A DNA stretch of 64,000 nucleotides from Methylococcales bacterium (GTDB lineage Bacteria > Pseudomonadota > Gammaproteobacteria > Methylococcales > Methylomonadaceae): positions 1 to 64,000 of the forward strand of contig JAPLRP010000061.1 in assembly GCA_026399095.1 (NCBI GenBank), given 5' to 3'. Position 1 is the first letter of the stretch. Each line of letters starts with the position of its first letter. Shown in pieces: positions 37,348 through 46,081 of this stretch. Below the pieces are notes generated by a model. The model did not search any database. It had not been told where the DNA came from and worked only from the letters and a program-made list of their open reading frames with translations. A program made the translations under genes and the position numbers.

Positions 37348-37968
37348 TTAATCTAACATAGGAGCAAGACCCTTGCCTTGCCTGATAATTTCTGCCCCAT
37401 CACTGGAAAACTCAATCATGGTTGTCTCGCCACCTTCAATAATACCGGCATCAATTATCAAATCCAATTCATGCTCAAGCTTGTCTCTGATCTCGTAAGC
37501 ATCCGTCATTACTTCCGTTTCGCCAGGCAATATCAAGGTAGAACTAAACAGCGCCTCACCCAACTCCTGAAGTAATAATTGCGCTACCGCATGATCCGGA
37601 ATACGTATGCCTATGGTTTTTTTCTTGGGATGCTGTAGCCTTTTGGGCACTTCGCGCGTTGCATCCAAAATAAAGGTAAAAGGCCCCGGTGTTAATGTTT
37701 TAATAAGCCTATAAGCATCATTACTGATTTTGGTAAACGTCGATACCTGAGTCAGATCTTTACACGCCAAGGTAAAATTATGCTTATCATCCAACTGCCT
37801 GATACGTCGTATCTTATCCAAAGCCTGTTTATCACCGACCTGACAGCCCAACGCATAAGATGAATCCGTCGGGTATACAATAACCCCTCCTTTACGAATG
37901 ATTTCCACCGCACGGTGAATCAAACGCAGTTGCGGATTTTCCGGATGAATTTCAAAAAACTGGGACAT
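37348..37968 (-). CDS. yciO: YciO, Sua5/YrdC-family protein
   Basis: This protein of about 206 aa starts MSQFFEIHPENPQLRLI (start at 37968; the track ORF begins three codons earlier). It matches E. coli YciO closely: GGVIVYPTDSSYALGCQVGDK, then IRRIRQLDDKHNFTLACKDL, TPGPFTFILDATREVPKRLQHPKKKTIGIRIP. YciO is related to the threonylcarbamoyl-AMP synthases TsaC/Sua5, but its own role is less certain. The KxR-S/N ATP-binding signature of TsaC is replaced here by KKKTIGIRIP. It is followed by the M50 protease and scpA genes. Confidence 0.9.
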   Translation of the reverse strand: MSQFFEIHPENPQLRLIHRAVEIIRKGGVIVYPTDSSYALGCQVGDKQALDKIRRIRQLDDKHNFTLACKDLTQVSTFTKISNDAYRLIKTLTPGPFTFILDATREVPKRLQHPKKKTIGIRIPDHAVAQLLLQELGEALFSSTLILPGETEVMTDAYEIRDKLEHELDLIIDAGIIEGGETTMIEFSSDGAEIIRQGKGLAPMLD

Positions 37969-38135
37969 CATTACCATTCAAAAAATTTTAAAATATGCAT
38001 TATACTCTACATCAGCTTTAGCTGGCAGTATGAATACCAAGTTGGATTTAGAAGCATTATGGGTATTAAGAATTAAGGATTTTGACAATAAATTGGGTAC
38101 AATACCTAACAGATAAACACAAACACCAATCGTCC

Positions 38136-38660
38136 ATGATTATTAGAATAGCTCTATTATTATTGTTTGCTGCATTTGCTGTTTTTTTATCGGTCGACTT
38201 TTTACTATGGCTTACCCTACCCGGACTGCCCCCGTTATTAACAAAAATCGGCTTGGCACTTCTCCTTAGTGCTTTCTCAATACTGATTGTTAACGGCCTA
38301 TTCGTCATCATCAAACTAACAACACAAACCTGTTTAGATTATCTTTCAGCACCCAATCGCGCGCACCGTCGATTATTGTTCTTCCAAGCCAAACAACACC
38401 AAATTAAGCAATTATTCTTTTTTAAAAAGATCCAAATCAATTACTTTAATGAAGTTAACAGAAAAAAACTGTTGATCGCCAATAATCATCACCACCTCCA
38501 GTCACTATCCAAAGCTATCGATAACGACTTACGCTCGTTAAAAAACCAACTACCGGTAGCCAACTACCAAGCTTTTCAGCATGAAAATAGACTGCATCGC
38601 AAAAAAAAGGATATTGAGGCGTTATTAAAACTGCAAAATAAAATAGCGACTAGTGAATAG
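38136..38660 (+). CDS. Membrane-anchored hypothetical protein, pair member 1
   Basis: The track ORF begins at a TTG (38082); the ATG at 38136 is preferred, giving 174 aa. Two TM helices lie at the N terminus (IIRIALLLLFAAFAVFLSVDFLLWL and IGLALLLSAFSILIVNGLFVIIKL). The long basic C-terminal segment has HRRLLFFQAKQHQIKQLFFFKKIQINYF and a Lys/Leu coil. I do not recognise the family. It stops 2 nt before the next gene's ATG, so the two are co-translated. Both appear to be coiled-coil proteins that might form a membrane-associated complex. No function is assigned. Confidence 0.65.
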   Translation: MIIRIALLLLFAAFAVFLSVDFLLWLTLPGLPPLLTKIGLALLLSAFSILIVNGLFVIIKLTTQTCLDYLSAPNRAHRRLLFFQAKQHQIKQLFFFKKIQINYFNEVNRKKLLIANNHHHLQSLSKAIDNDLRSLKNQLPVANYQAFQHENRLHRKKKDIEALLKLQNKIATSE

Positions 38661-38662
38661 CC

Positions 38663-39196
38663 ATGAGTACCTTAAAAAACTGGACATTAACGTTGCTTAA
38701 GTTATTTCATACCGTTAAAAATGAAAATCTGCAATGGCAAGAAAATAATCAAGAGCAGCAAAACAAACTCAAGCACTCGCGCATACTGGCAACAAAAGCA
38801 TTGGAAGCTGAATTAAAAAAGAAAAGCCTCCAGTTAGAGCATGAAATTTCGGTAATAAGAACCCAAAATGAAACTGAACTGACCCTGTTCAAAACCAAAT
38901 GTAAACAAGATATCAAAGATTATAAGCAATACCTCAGCGCTTTGGATCAACTAAAACAGTCCATACAAACCAGTTACCAGCACCTACCCGAAGCCGTCGC
39001 CTTTACCATTCATCATCATGCCAAACATTTATTAAACCAAATGTGGGAAGCCAAAGACTTTGAACAAAAAATGTTTCATGAGATGCAATTGATTAACTTC
39101 ATGACCACCCTACATGAAGATACCCGCTTACATCTGGAAGGCACCAGCACAGAAAAACTCCCCCAAAGAACACTGGGGTTGATTCAAAACCAGTAA
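38663..39196 (+). CDS. Coiled-coil hypothetical protein, pair member 2
   Basis: This 177-aa soluble protein is almost entirely helical. Residues about 15-115 form a charged coiled coil (ENLQWQENNQEQQNKLKHSRILATKALEAELKKKSLQLEHEISVIRTQNETE), followed by a compact C-terminal helix bundle with His-rich stretches (AVAFTIHHHAKHLLNQMWEAKDFEQKMFHEMQL). No known domain was recognised. It is the partner of the upstream membrane protein and is convergent with maeB, ending only 7 bases from it. Confidence 0.65.
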   Translation: MSTLKNWTLTLLKLFHTVKNENLQWQENNQEQQNKLKHSRILATKALEAELKKKSLQLEHEISVIRTQNETELTLFKTKCKQDIKDYKQYLSALDQLKQSIQTSYQHLPEAVAFTIHHHAKHLLNQMWEAKDFEQKMFHEMQLINFMTTLHEDTRLHLEGTSTEKLPQRTLGLIQNQ

Positions 39197-39203
39197 TCTT
39201 TAA

Positions 39204-41510
39204 TCAAACCACTGTCGCATCCAAAACACACAACGCCGTCATATTAATAATACGACGTACCGTCGCCGATGGCGTAAGAATATGCACAGGCTTGGCACAA
39301 CCCAATAACACAGGCCCCACTGCAACACCATTACTTGCAGCAACTTTCAGTAAATTGTAAGCAATATTGGCAGCGTCTATATTGGGCAAGACCAATAAAT
39401 TAGCACTGGCTTTTAAGCTTGAATGAGGCATCATACTTTGTAAAATATCATAATTTAACGCCGCATCCCCGTGCATTTCACCTTCAATTTCCAACTCCGG
39501 CGCCTGCCCTTGAACAATAGCCAAAACAGCGCGCATCTTTTTTGCAGACTCACTGTTACTCGAGCCAAAACTCGAATGTGAAAGCAAAGCCGCTCTGGGC
39601 ACCAAGCCTAATTGACGCATTTTATCTGCTGCCAATAAGGTTATTTCGGCTAGTTGTTCAGCATTTGGATTCTCGTTAACGTGCGTATCAACCAATATAA
39701 TTTGCCGCTCCGGCAAGATCAACACATTCATTGCTGCATAAACATTGGCACCCGACCGCTTACCCAATACTTGATCAATGTAATTCAGATGCAAAGCATT
39801 ATCACCAAAAGTACCACAAATCATCCCGTCGGCATCGCCTTTATAAATCAACATCGCACCGATTAAAGTATGGCGGCGGCGCATTTCCATGCGGGCATAT
39901 TGCTCCGTTACCCCTTTACGATCTGTCATGCTTAAATAAGTCTGCCAAAAATCACGGTAGCGTTTATCATATTCAGGATTAACTACCTCAAAATCAATGG
40001 TTGGTCGAATACGTAAACCATATTTCTCGATACGAGCTTGCAATACGGCAGGGCGACCTATCAAAATGGGTGTTGCGATATTTTCATCAACGATGACTTG
40101 CACCGCTCGCAAAACTCGTTCTTCTTCACCTTCTGCAAAGACAATCCGTTTTTTCTCCGCAGGCACACTTTTAGCCAACTGAAAGACCGGCTTCATAAAC
40201 GTGCCACTATGATAAACAAATTGCTGCAAACGCTCGATATAGGCCTGCATATCCTGGATTGGCCGCTGGGCAACACCGGACTCCTCGGCGGCCTTGGCAA
40301 CCGCCGGCGCAATCTTGGTCATCAATCGCGGATCAAAAGGCAACGGAATTAAATAGTCCGGACCAAAAGATCGGTTAGCAATGCCGTAAGCACTGGCGAC
40401 AATATCCGATTGTTCCGCCTGTGCCAGTTCGGCAATGGCTATAACAGCCGCTATTTCCATTTTACGCGTGATGGTGGTTGCTCCACAGTCCAGCGCACCA
40501 CGAAAAATATAAGGAAAACACAACACATTATTAACCTGATTAGGATAATCAGAGCGCCCTGTCGCAATAATGGCATCCTCACGAACCGCTTTAGCCAGTT
40601 CGGGTAAAATCTCGGGAGTTGGATTAGCCAAAGCCAAAATCAAAGGCTTGGCAGCCATACTTTTAACCATATCCGGTTTTAAAATACCACCCGACGATAA
40701 GCCTAAAAAGATATCCGCACCGGGCATCACTTCTGCCAAGGTTCGCGCAGAAGTATCTTGTGCAAAGCGTGCTTTATTTTGATCTTTTTCTATACGACCT
40801 TTATAAATAACACCCGCTTGGTCAGTCACAAAAATATTCTCTAACGGAAATCCCAACTCAACAATCAAATCAAGACACGCCATGGCCGCCGCACCGGCAC
40901 CAGATACCACCAGCTTGCAGCTTTTAATATCTTTACCAACCACTTTTAATGCATTCAAAATGGCCGCACTGGTAATAATCGCAGTGCCATGCTGATCATC
41001 ATGAAAAACCGGTATCTGCATACGGTCTCGTAATTGACGCTCGATATAAAAACATTCGGGGGCTTTAATGTCCTCCAAATTTATACCGCCAAAAGTGGGC
41101 TCCAAGGCAGCAATAATATCGCAAAGCTTATCCGGATCCAGTTCATTAATCTCTATATCAAATACATCAATACCCGCAAACTTTTTAAATAAAACACCCT
41201 TCCCTTCCATCACTGGTTTGGAGGCCAGCGGCCCAATATTACCCAAACCCAGCACTGCCGTGCCATTGGAAATGACGGCAACCAAATTACCACGAGATGT
41301 ATATTTATAAACATTAGCAGGATCAGCAACGATCTCCTCACAAGCCGCTGCAACACCGGGCGAATAAGCCAAAGCCAGATCGCGTTGATTGGTTAAATGC
41401 TTGGTAGGGGTAACACTGATTTTGCCGGGCGTAGGAAACTGATGATACTCCAGCGCTGCCTCGCGTAATTGCTGACTGACTTCTTCTTTTTGATCAATAG
41501 GGGAATTCAT
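39204..41510 (-). CDS. maeB: NADP-dependent malic enzyme with phosphotransacetylase-like C-terminal domain
   Basis: This 768-aa hybrid malic enzyme oxidatively decarboxylates malate to pyruvate. The track start is too far upstream; the ATG at 41510 ([24 protein letters not shown]) has GGCAGAG before it. The N-terminal half holds the malic enzyme core ([38 protein letters not shown]-like segment, [27 protein letters not shown]). The C-terminal half is the PTA domain ([22 protein letters not shown]), which is usually regulatory. This bidomain form is typical of MaeB. Confidence 0.95.
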   Translation of the reverse strand: MNSPIDQKEEVSQQLREAALEYHQFPTPGKISVTPTKHLTNQRDLALAYSPGVAAACEEIVADPANVYKYTSRGNLVAVISNGTAVLGLGNIGPLASKPVMEGKGVLFKKFAGIDVFDIEINELDPDKLCDIIAALEPTFGGINLEDIKAPECFYIERQLRDRMQIPVFHDDQHGTAIITSAAILNALKVVGKDIKSCKLVVSGAGAAAMACLDLIVELGFPLENIFVTDQAGVIYKGRIEKDQNKARFAQDTSARTLAEVMPGADIFLGLSSGGILKPDMVKSMAAKPLILALANPTPEILPELAKAVREDAIIATGRSDYPNQVNNVLCFPYIFRGALDCGATTITRKMEIAAVIAIAELAQAEQSDIVASAYGIANRSFGPDYLIPLPFDPRLMTKIAPAVAKAAEESGVAQRPIQDMQAYIERLQQFVYHSGTFMKPVFQLAKSVPAEKKRIVFAEGEEERVLRAVQVIVDENIATPILIGRPAVLQARIEKYGLRIRPTIDFEVVNPEYDKRYRDFWQTYLSMTDRKGVTEQYARMEMRRRHTLIGAMLIYKGDADGMICGTFGDNALHLNYIDQVLGKRSGANVYAAMNVLILPERQIILVDTHVNENPNAEQLAEITLLAADKMRQLGLVPRAALLSHSSFGSSNSESAKKMRAVLAIVQGQAPELEIEGEMHGDAALNYDILQSMMPHSSLKASANLLVLPNIDAANIAYNLLKVAASNGVAVGPVLLGCAKPVHILTPSATVRRIINMTALCVLDATVV

Positions 41511-41750
41511 ACTCTGCCTTATAAACAGTGAACGATTAGGAAAGCGGTCAACGCTAAGATTAGCACAATTAAGACAACACATCCTCTGGAAAAAACAGCC
41601 ACCCCAGTACTTTAATATCCGCATGTTTTATAAAAGCCAAGGCGATTATGTGATCTATTACGTAACCTAGGCAAAGGATACCTCAGGGCCAGCCCCCCTT
41701 TATGTCCTTTATTTAGGTCGGGATTACAATCCCCAGCCAGCATAGTAGTG

Positions 41751-41813
41751 CTTGTACGTCTGTCCAGATAGCTCGTACGTCCGATCAGAGAGCTAGAGCG
41801 TCCGTCCAGATAA
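41751..41813 (+). repeat. Three tandem 21-bp imperfect repeats
   Basis: Three consecutive units (41751-41771, 41772-41792, 41793-41813) share the pattern C-T-x-G-x-x-CGTC-x-G-TCCAGATA. The period is seven codons and, in frame, reads a pattern like L-V-R-P-S-R with stops. This suggests a small minisatellite or the remains of a repeat-protein gene. No full gene encloses it. Confidence 0.7.
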
Positions 41814-42135
41814 TCGATGGGGCCAGGTTAAATTAATCTTACCTAAATATATATTGCCATTGATTTAGTAATGTCCAAAGCAAGTTGGTTGTAAATTTAA
41901 CCGATGATGTGCGTGGGATAATGGATCGTATTATTGATCAAGGTTAATCTGAACCCATGAAAACCGACACGCCCGAAATAACCGCAGTTCGTGAAGCGAC
42001 TCCTGCCATAGATGCCTCTCGTTAGCCTGAAGTGAAGCTATATACACAGGAAAATATGGATTCATGACGAGGACTGATGAAGAAACTGCTTTTGCTGATC
42101 AAGTCGAGACAGCGTCTACAAGAATTATTCTATTT

Positions 42136-42198
42136 ATAGGGTTTTTAATACCTTAACTCTAGGTAAATATTACCCTATGAATAGGGCTTTTAATGCCT
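42136..42198 (+). repeat. Duplicated 18-mer upstream of the thaumatin-like gene
   Basis: ATAGGGTTTTTAATACCT (42136-42153) recurs as ATAGGGCTTTTAATGCCT (42181-42198), 45 bases apart, with two differences; between them TACCCTAT is complementary to part of each copy. They lie about 260 bases upstream of the thaumatin-like gene. This could be a binding site or a repeat remnant; function is unknown. Confidence 0.45.
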
Positions 42199-42459
42199 AC
42201 TATTAGTAAAAAGTTATTTTTTTCATAACGTACTTAACCATCTATATATCTGCCTTTAAATACATAATAATTCAATATGATATATTTTTTTATGTATGAA
42301 TAAAATATTCAACTTTAAAAAATTATAACAATGTTTTTTGGCTTAGTTTTTGCTATTTCAATTGTACAAATATATATCTTTGCTTAAAAGAAAGGTGGAT
42401 TTGTAATTTATTGAAAGAAAGAGTAATTTTTTTAAATCAAAGCTCTAAGGAGTATCAAA

Positions 42460-43789
42460 ATGTTGCCTATAAATACAATAAATAAAATTTCAATTATTGC
42501 TGGGTTATTTCTTGCTATTAGCGTAAATATTGCAGTAGCAAACCCCCACTAAAGCCTTGTTAATATTTCCGGTATTTTACCCTGTTCCTCCCCAAAATAC
42601 CGCCCAAACAATTTATATGTATGATTGCTTCACCGATTCTACTTGTGCGTCACCTCGTCAGTCGTCAAATTATGGTTATATTACTAACGTACCCTCATTT
42701 CATGGCCCCGGTAATGCAACATGGGTAACCTTAGACACAGGTGGCGCCCATAGCTACTATAAATTATGGCAAAACACCGGCACTCCACGTTCTCCTGTTT
42801 GGCAGACTTGCCAACTCGGTATTCTTGCTAATGGAGTAGTTGCAACTGATCGAACTAATACTTGTGTAGGACCAGGAAAGATATCCAGCGGGTCTACCGC
42901 TCAAGTATTTCAAATTAATATGGGAGTAATCAAATTCCCTACTCCTCGATCACCAATTTTTCCAGCCCCCTCCCCCCACAAATATAATGATATGCCGACG
43001 CGTACCATAAGTTTTGAAAACACAACCAGTGATACAGATATCTGTATGAGTAGAGATACTCTTATCACGCATGCCCTATGTAGCGGTTATAATGTCATGC
43101 GTATTAATGCTAATACCAGATACGTATATAGCATTGCTAAAAATGGTGAAAATTCTCGTAATGCTCAAGTATTCGGAGAAAAGAATACGGGTAACGGGCC
43201 GGGGACTGCATGGAAGAAAACTGGAATTGTTTCCTATCAACATACGAACCTTTTAGAATGGAATATGTATCCAGTAGAAGCTATGTCGAGGACTACTCCA
43301 CTTAACAAAACAGATCACAGTATCGGCGCATCAACTATTGATATTTCATTAGTTAATGGCTTTAATACGGCTGTCCGTCTAATTCCAACTGAAGATATTG
43401 TGTGTTCTGTTTCAAAATCAGAAGGGGGGCCAAGTATATTCAATTTATATCCAGCTGGACGGCCTATGGCAAGCTTTCCAACATCATCATTAACAAAAAT
43501 TAAAGATATTTGTCCTCTAGGGTTTAATGCTGGTCAATCTGGTTGTTTCAGCCAATGTGCGCTGGCACATCAAAAAAATCTAAGTCAAGAGCAAATTGAT
43601 AGCAATTGCTGTACGGGGGATTATGATACTTACGCAACTTGTAATCCTGTTATCAGTCATAATTATATAAATGCTGTAACTAATCACTCACAGGGTGTTT
43701 ATGCATGGGCGTATAATGACTATAGGGGAACGTTTACCTGTCAAGCGGATGCAAGTTTTATTTACGAAGTAACTCAAACTAAATATTAA
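42460..43789 (+). pseudogene. Secreted thaumatin-like protein, frame split at a C5 run
   Basis: An ATG at 42460 with AGGAG upstream opens a classic signal peptide (MLPINTINKISIIAGLFLAISVNIAVA), but this frame stops 30 codons later. The mature protein continues in the +1 frame from about 42554. Removing one C from the CCCCC run at 42543-42547 joins both parts (VAVANPTKALLIFPVF). The track start (TTG, 42557) is therefore an artefact. The mature part is thaumatin-like: STIDISLVNGFNTAV, CSVSKSEGG, and near the end GVYAWAYNDYRGTFTCQADASFIYEVT, with many cysteines. The gap may be a true frameshift, slipped-strand phase variation at C5, or a sequencing error. Confidence 0.75.
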
Positions 43790-43843
43790 TTTAGCTATTC
43801 ATAAAAGTTAACTTATTGATTTTTTTAATCTCTATAAATTGAA

Positions 43844-43894
43844 AATTAAGTGCACGAAAATAAACATGCTTTCATGAATCTTGTGCACTTAATT
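43844..43894. repeat. 12-bp perfect inverted repeat after the thaumatin-like gene
   Basis: AATTAAGTGCAC (43844-43855) and GTGCACTTAATT (43883-43894) are perfect complements around a 27-nt loop. The site lies 55 bases past the stop codon and may terminate transcription from either side, though no strong T-run follows. It could equally be an integration or recombination site. Confidence 0.55.
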
Positions 43895-44385
43895 AAAGTC
43901 CACTTAAAAATCCAAAAGCCAAGAATTTGCATAGGCATTCGTGATTAATTTTTCCTGACGATGTTACGTTCGTTTTTATCCTTTTGGACAAAAAGAAAAA
44001 ACGAAGAACTTATTGGAATAGTGCTGAATTATTGCGAGCACAAAAAAGTATCTGAGTATTACAAACAAGTTCATGACCAAGAAGATGCTGTTTATACATG
44101 ACATCGTCATGCGCAAAGACTTTGCCACGACCTGTTACGGTTGCTCTTGTCAAAAACTGGATCGTTAGCTTGCAGATAGGCTTTTATAGCCTGATTGGGT
44201 TGACTCTTTTTATTATTAACCTTATTTTTAATCTAGCTAAACAATTTGATTGATTTAATCTACGAAAATCTTCAAAAGTTACAATAAGCAGCGCATTACC
44301 TAAAGGATGATAGGCTTTAAAATATAACAGACTGATTACTTTAGTATCTTTCGTGCTTTTCGTGGTCTCATTGCGGGTTTTAAGA
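43895..44385. other. Gene-free stretch between the thaumatin-like gene and nadA
   Basis: No reliable gene was seen. A 46-codon ORF at 43961-44101 (MLRSFLSFWTKRKNEELIG...) has no ribosome binding site. The minus-strand ORF 44184-44417 overlaps the nadA end. Its NETTKSTKDTKV segment comes from a TTTCGTG-type repeat (about 44348-44366), a motif that recurs in intergenic regions of many bacteria. Nothing else is identifiable. Confidence 0.4.
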
Positions 44386-45483
44386 TTAAGGAATCGACAA
44401 CATATTATCAAGCGCATGTTTAGCCAATTTTGCTTCTTCTACTGGCACTGATATGCGATTAATGACATGCCCCGCTGCGAGGTTTTCCAGTACCCAAGCT
44501 AAATGCTGTGGGTCGGTTCTAAACATGGTTGAACACATGCATAGGGTGGGTGACATAAAATGAACGTTTTTACCTTGTGTTTTACATTCATCATGCAAAC
44601 GATTAACCAGATTTAATTCGGTGGCAACCAGCCAACGGGTATTGGCTTCTGCTTCACGAACCGTTTTAAGAATGTACTCGGTTGAACCGACATATTCCGC
44701 TTTTTGACAGACTTCAAAACAAGCTTCCGGATGAGAAATAACCTTGGTTTCCGGATAACGCGCAAGAAAGTTATCAATTTGTTCCGGCTTAAAGACTTGA
44801 TGAACGGAACAATAGCCATTCCATAAGATAATTTTGGCCTTGCGAATTTGGTCTTCCGTCAAACCACCCATGGGTTTATTAAAATCCCATGTCACCATTT
44901 CTTCCAAGGGTATACCCATACGGTAACCGGTATTACGGCCTAAATGTTGATCAGGGAAAAACAACACTTTAGAACGTCTGGCAAAACTCCATTCCAATAT
45001 CTTTTGTGCATTAGACGAGGTGCACACGATACCATCATGCTTACCACAAAAAGCTTTTAAATCGGCAGCAGAATTAATGTAAGTAACTGGTGTTACTTCA
45101 TTGTCTACATCAATAACTTGCGCTAATTCTTGCCAGCATTTTTGTACCTTTAAAAGGTTGGCCATATCTGCCATTGAACAACCGGCAGCCAAATCAGGCA
45201 AGATGGCTATTTGTTCAGGACGCGACAAAATATCAGCCACTTCTGCCATAAAATGCACGCCGCAAAATACAATATATTCGGCTTCTGATTGTGCGGCATC
45301 TCTGGAGAGCTTTAATGAATCACCCGAAAAATCTGCGTGTTTAAATACTTCGTCACGTTGATAATGATGACCGAGTACCACACAACGATTACCCAGCTTG
45401 GCTTTGGCTGAAATAATACGGGCATCACATTCTTCATCATCGAGTAAGGCGTAATCTTGAATTGGAAACGGCGTTGAAGTCAT
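44386..45483 (-). CDS. nadA: Quinolinate synthase A
   Basis: This 365-aa 4Fe-4S enzyme condenses iminoaspartate with dihydroxyacetone phosphate to quinolinate in NAD synthesis. Visible features are RCVVLGHHYQRDEVFKHADFSGDSLKLSRDAA (about 32-63), CGVHFMAEVADILSRPEQIAILPDLAAGCSMADMA, TYINSAADLKAFCGKHDGIVCTSSNAQKIL and the C-terminal cluster cysteines in SPTLCMCSTMFR. The length and motifs match full-length NadA. The ATG is at 45483. No nadB or nadC lies in the window. Confidence 0.95.
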   Translation of the reverse strand: MTSTPFPIQDYALLDDEECDARIISAKAKLGNRCVVLGHHYQRDEVFKHADFSGDSLKLSRDAAQSEAEYIVFCGVHFMAEVADILSRPEQIAILPDLAAGCSMADMANLLKVQKCWQELAQVIDVDNEVTPVTYINSAADLKAFCGKHDGIVCTSSNAQKILEWSFARRSKVLFFPDQHLGRNTGYRMGIPLEEMVTWDFNKPMGGLTEDQIRKAKIILWNGYCSVHQVFKPEQIDNFLARYPETKVISHPEACFEVCQKAEYVGSTEYILKTVREAEANTRWLVATELNLVNRLHDECKTQGKNVHFMSPTLCMCSTMFRTDPQHLAWVLENLAAGHVINRISVPVEEAKLAKHALDNMLSIP

Positions 45484-45602
45484 TTATTTACCAGTGGAAG
45501 AACGAAAATATTGAAAATTTGATAGCTGTATTATGACGGCTAATACTTGATTTCTGAAGTGCTAAAACGGAAACAACGCATTAATATTTAATTAACATTA
45601 CA

Positions 45603-45956
45603 TCAGGCTAATCGTGCGATAACCGAGGGTAGGTTTTTGGGGGCTTTAATACGCAGTTGTTTGTTAATATTCATGCGTCCAAATACCACGACAATATCAG
45701 AGGTAGAGACATCAAATTCTTTAGCTAAAAACTTTACCATGTGATCAGTTGCCTTGCCTGCACGTGGCGCTTCGGTAACACTGATTTTAAGTTGATTACC
45801 TTTAACTTTACCAATAACATCTTGCTTGGCCCCGGGCGTACCCAACACATTCAGTATTAATATATCGCCATCCCAGGCAAAAAATGAACTCATCTTTTTT
45901 GGATTGATTGATATTTTCTTGGCCGTTTTTTCAGCGCTGTTTTTTTTTGCCGCCAT
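45603..45956 (-). CDS. DUF167/YggU-family protein
   Basis: This 117-aa protein has a Lys-rich N terminus of about 25 residues, followed by the DUF167 domain: LILNVLGTPGAKQDVIGKVKGNQLKISVTEAPRAGKATDHMVKFLAKEFDVSTSDIVVVFG. YggU-family proteins are small alpha-beta proteins of unknown function. It lies 119 bases after nadA on the same strand, but no operon is proven. The REP-like repeat at 45991 separates it from aspS. Confidence 0.85.
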   Translation of the reverse strand: MAAKKNSAEKTAKKISINPKKMSSFFAWDGDILILNVLGTPGAKQDVIGKVKGNQLKISVTEAPRAGKATDHMVKFLAKEFDVSTSDIVVVFGRMNINKQLRIKAPKNLPSVIARLA

Positions 45957-45990
45957 TATGTCAATGTTTGATATTGGTTGTCATTTGTAT

Positions 45991-46075
45991 AGGTCGGGTT
46001 AAGCGTTAGCGTTAGCCCAACCTATCACAGACAAATAGTGGGTTACGCATCGCGATACAACCGATACACAACCCA
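45991..46075. repeat. REP-like intergenic repeat with two palindromic halves
   Basis: The segment contains AGGTCGGGTTAAGCGTTAGCG...TTAGCCCAACCT (45991-46024), a long imperfect hairpin, and TGGGTT...AACCCA (46039-46075) enclosing ACGCATCGCGATACAACCGA. The sequence belongs to the class of GGTCGGG/TGGGTTACGC palindromic intergenic repeats found in many gammaproteobacteria. A related piece is at 41717. It fills the DUF167-aspS interval. Confidence 0.6.
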
Positions 46076-46081
46076 ACAATG

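Larger units (their letters stand above)
41625..42459. other. Gene-poor intergenic stretch with repeats
   Basis: This 835-base stretch has no convincing gene on either strand. It holds a hairpin-like segment GGTCGGGATTACAATCCCC (about 41717-41735) resembling the intergenic GGTCGGG repeat at 45991, the 21-bp tandem repeats at 41751, short open pieces that end in stop codons (for example after 41957, MKTDTPEITAVREATPAIDASR), and a duplicated 18-mer near 42136. It may be decayed coding sequence. Confidence 0.5.

Noticed and set aside
38082-38103. TTGACA and TACAAT as a promoter before the coiled-coil pair
   Set aside because: The two boxes are only 10 bases apart, far from the 16-18 needed.
43961-44101. 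46-codon ORF MLRSFLSFWTKRKN...
   Set aside because: No ribosome binding site and no known family; could be a decayed fragment, so not listed as a gene.
44184-44417. Minus-strand ORF of 77 aa with NETTKSTKDTK
   Set aside because: It overlaps the nadA end and looks like an intergenic TTTCGTG repeat being translated.
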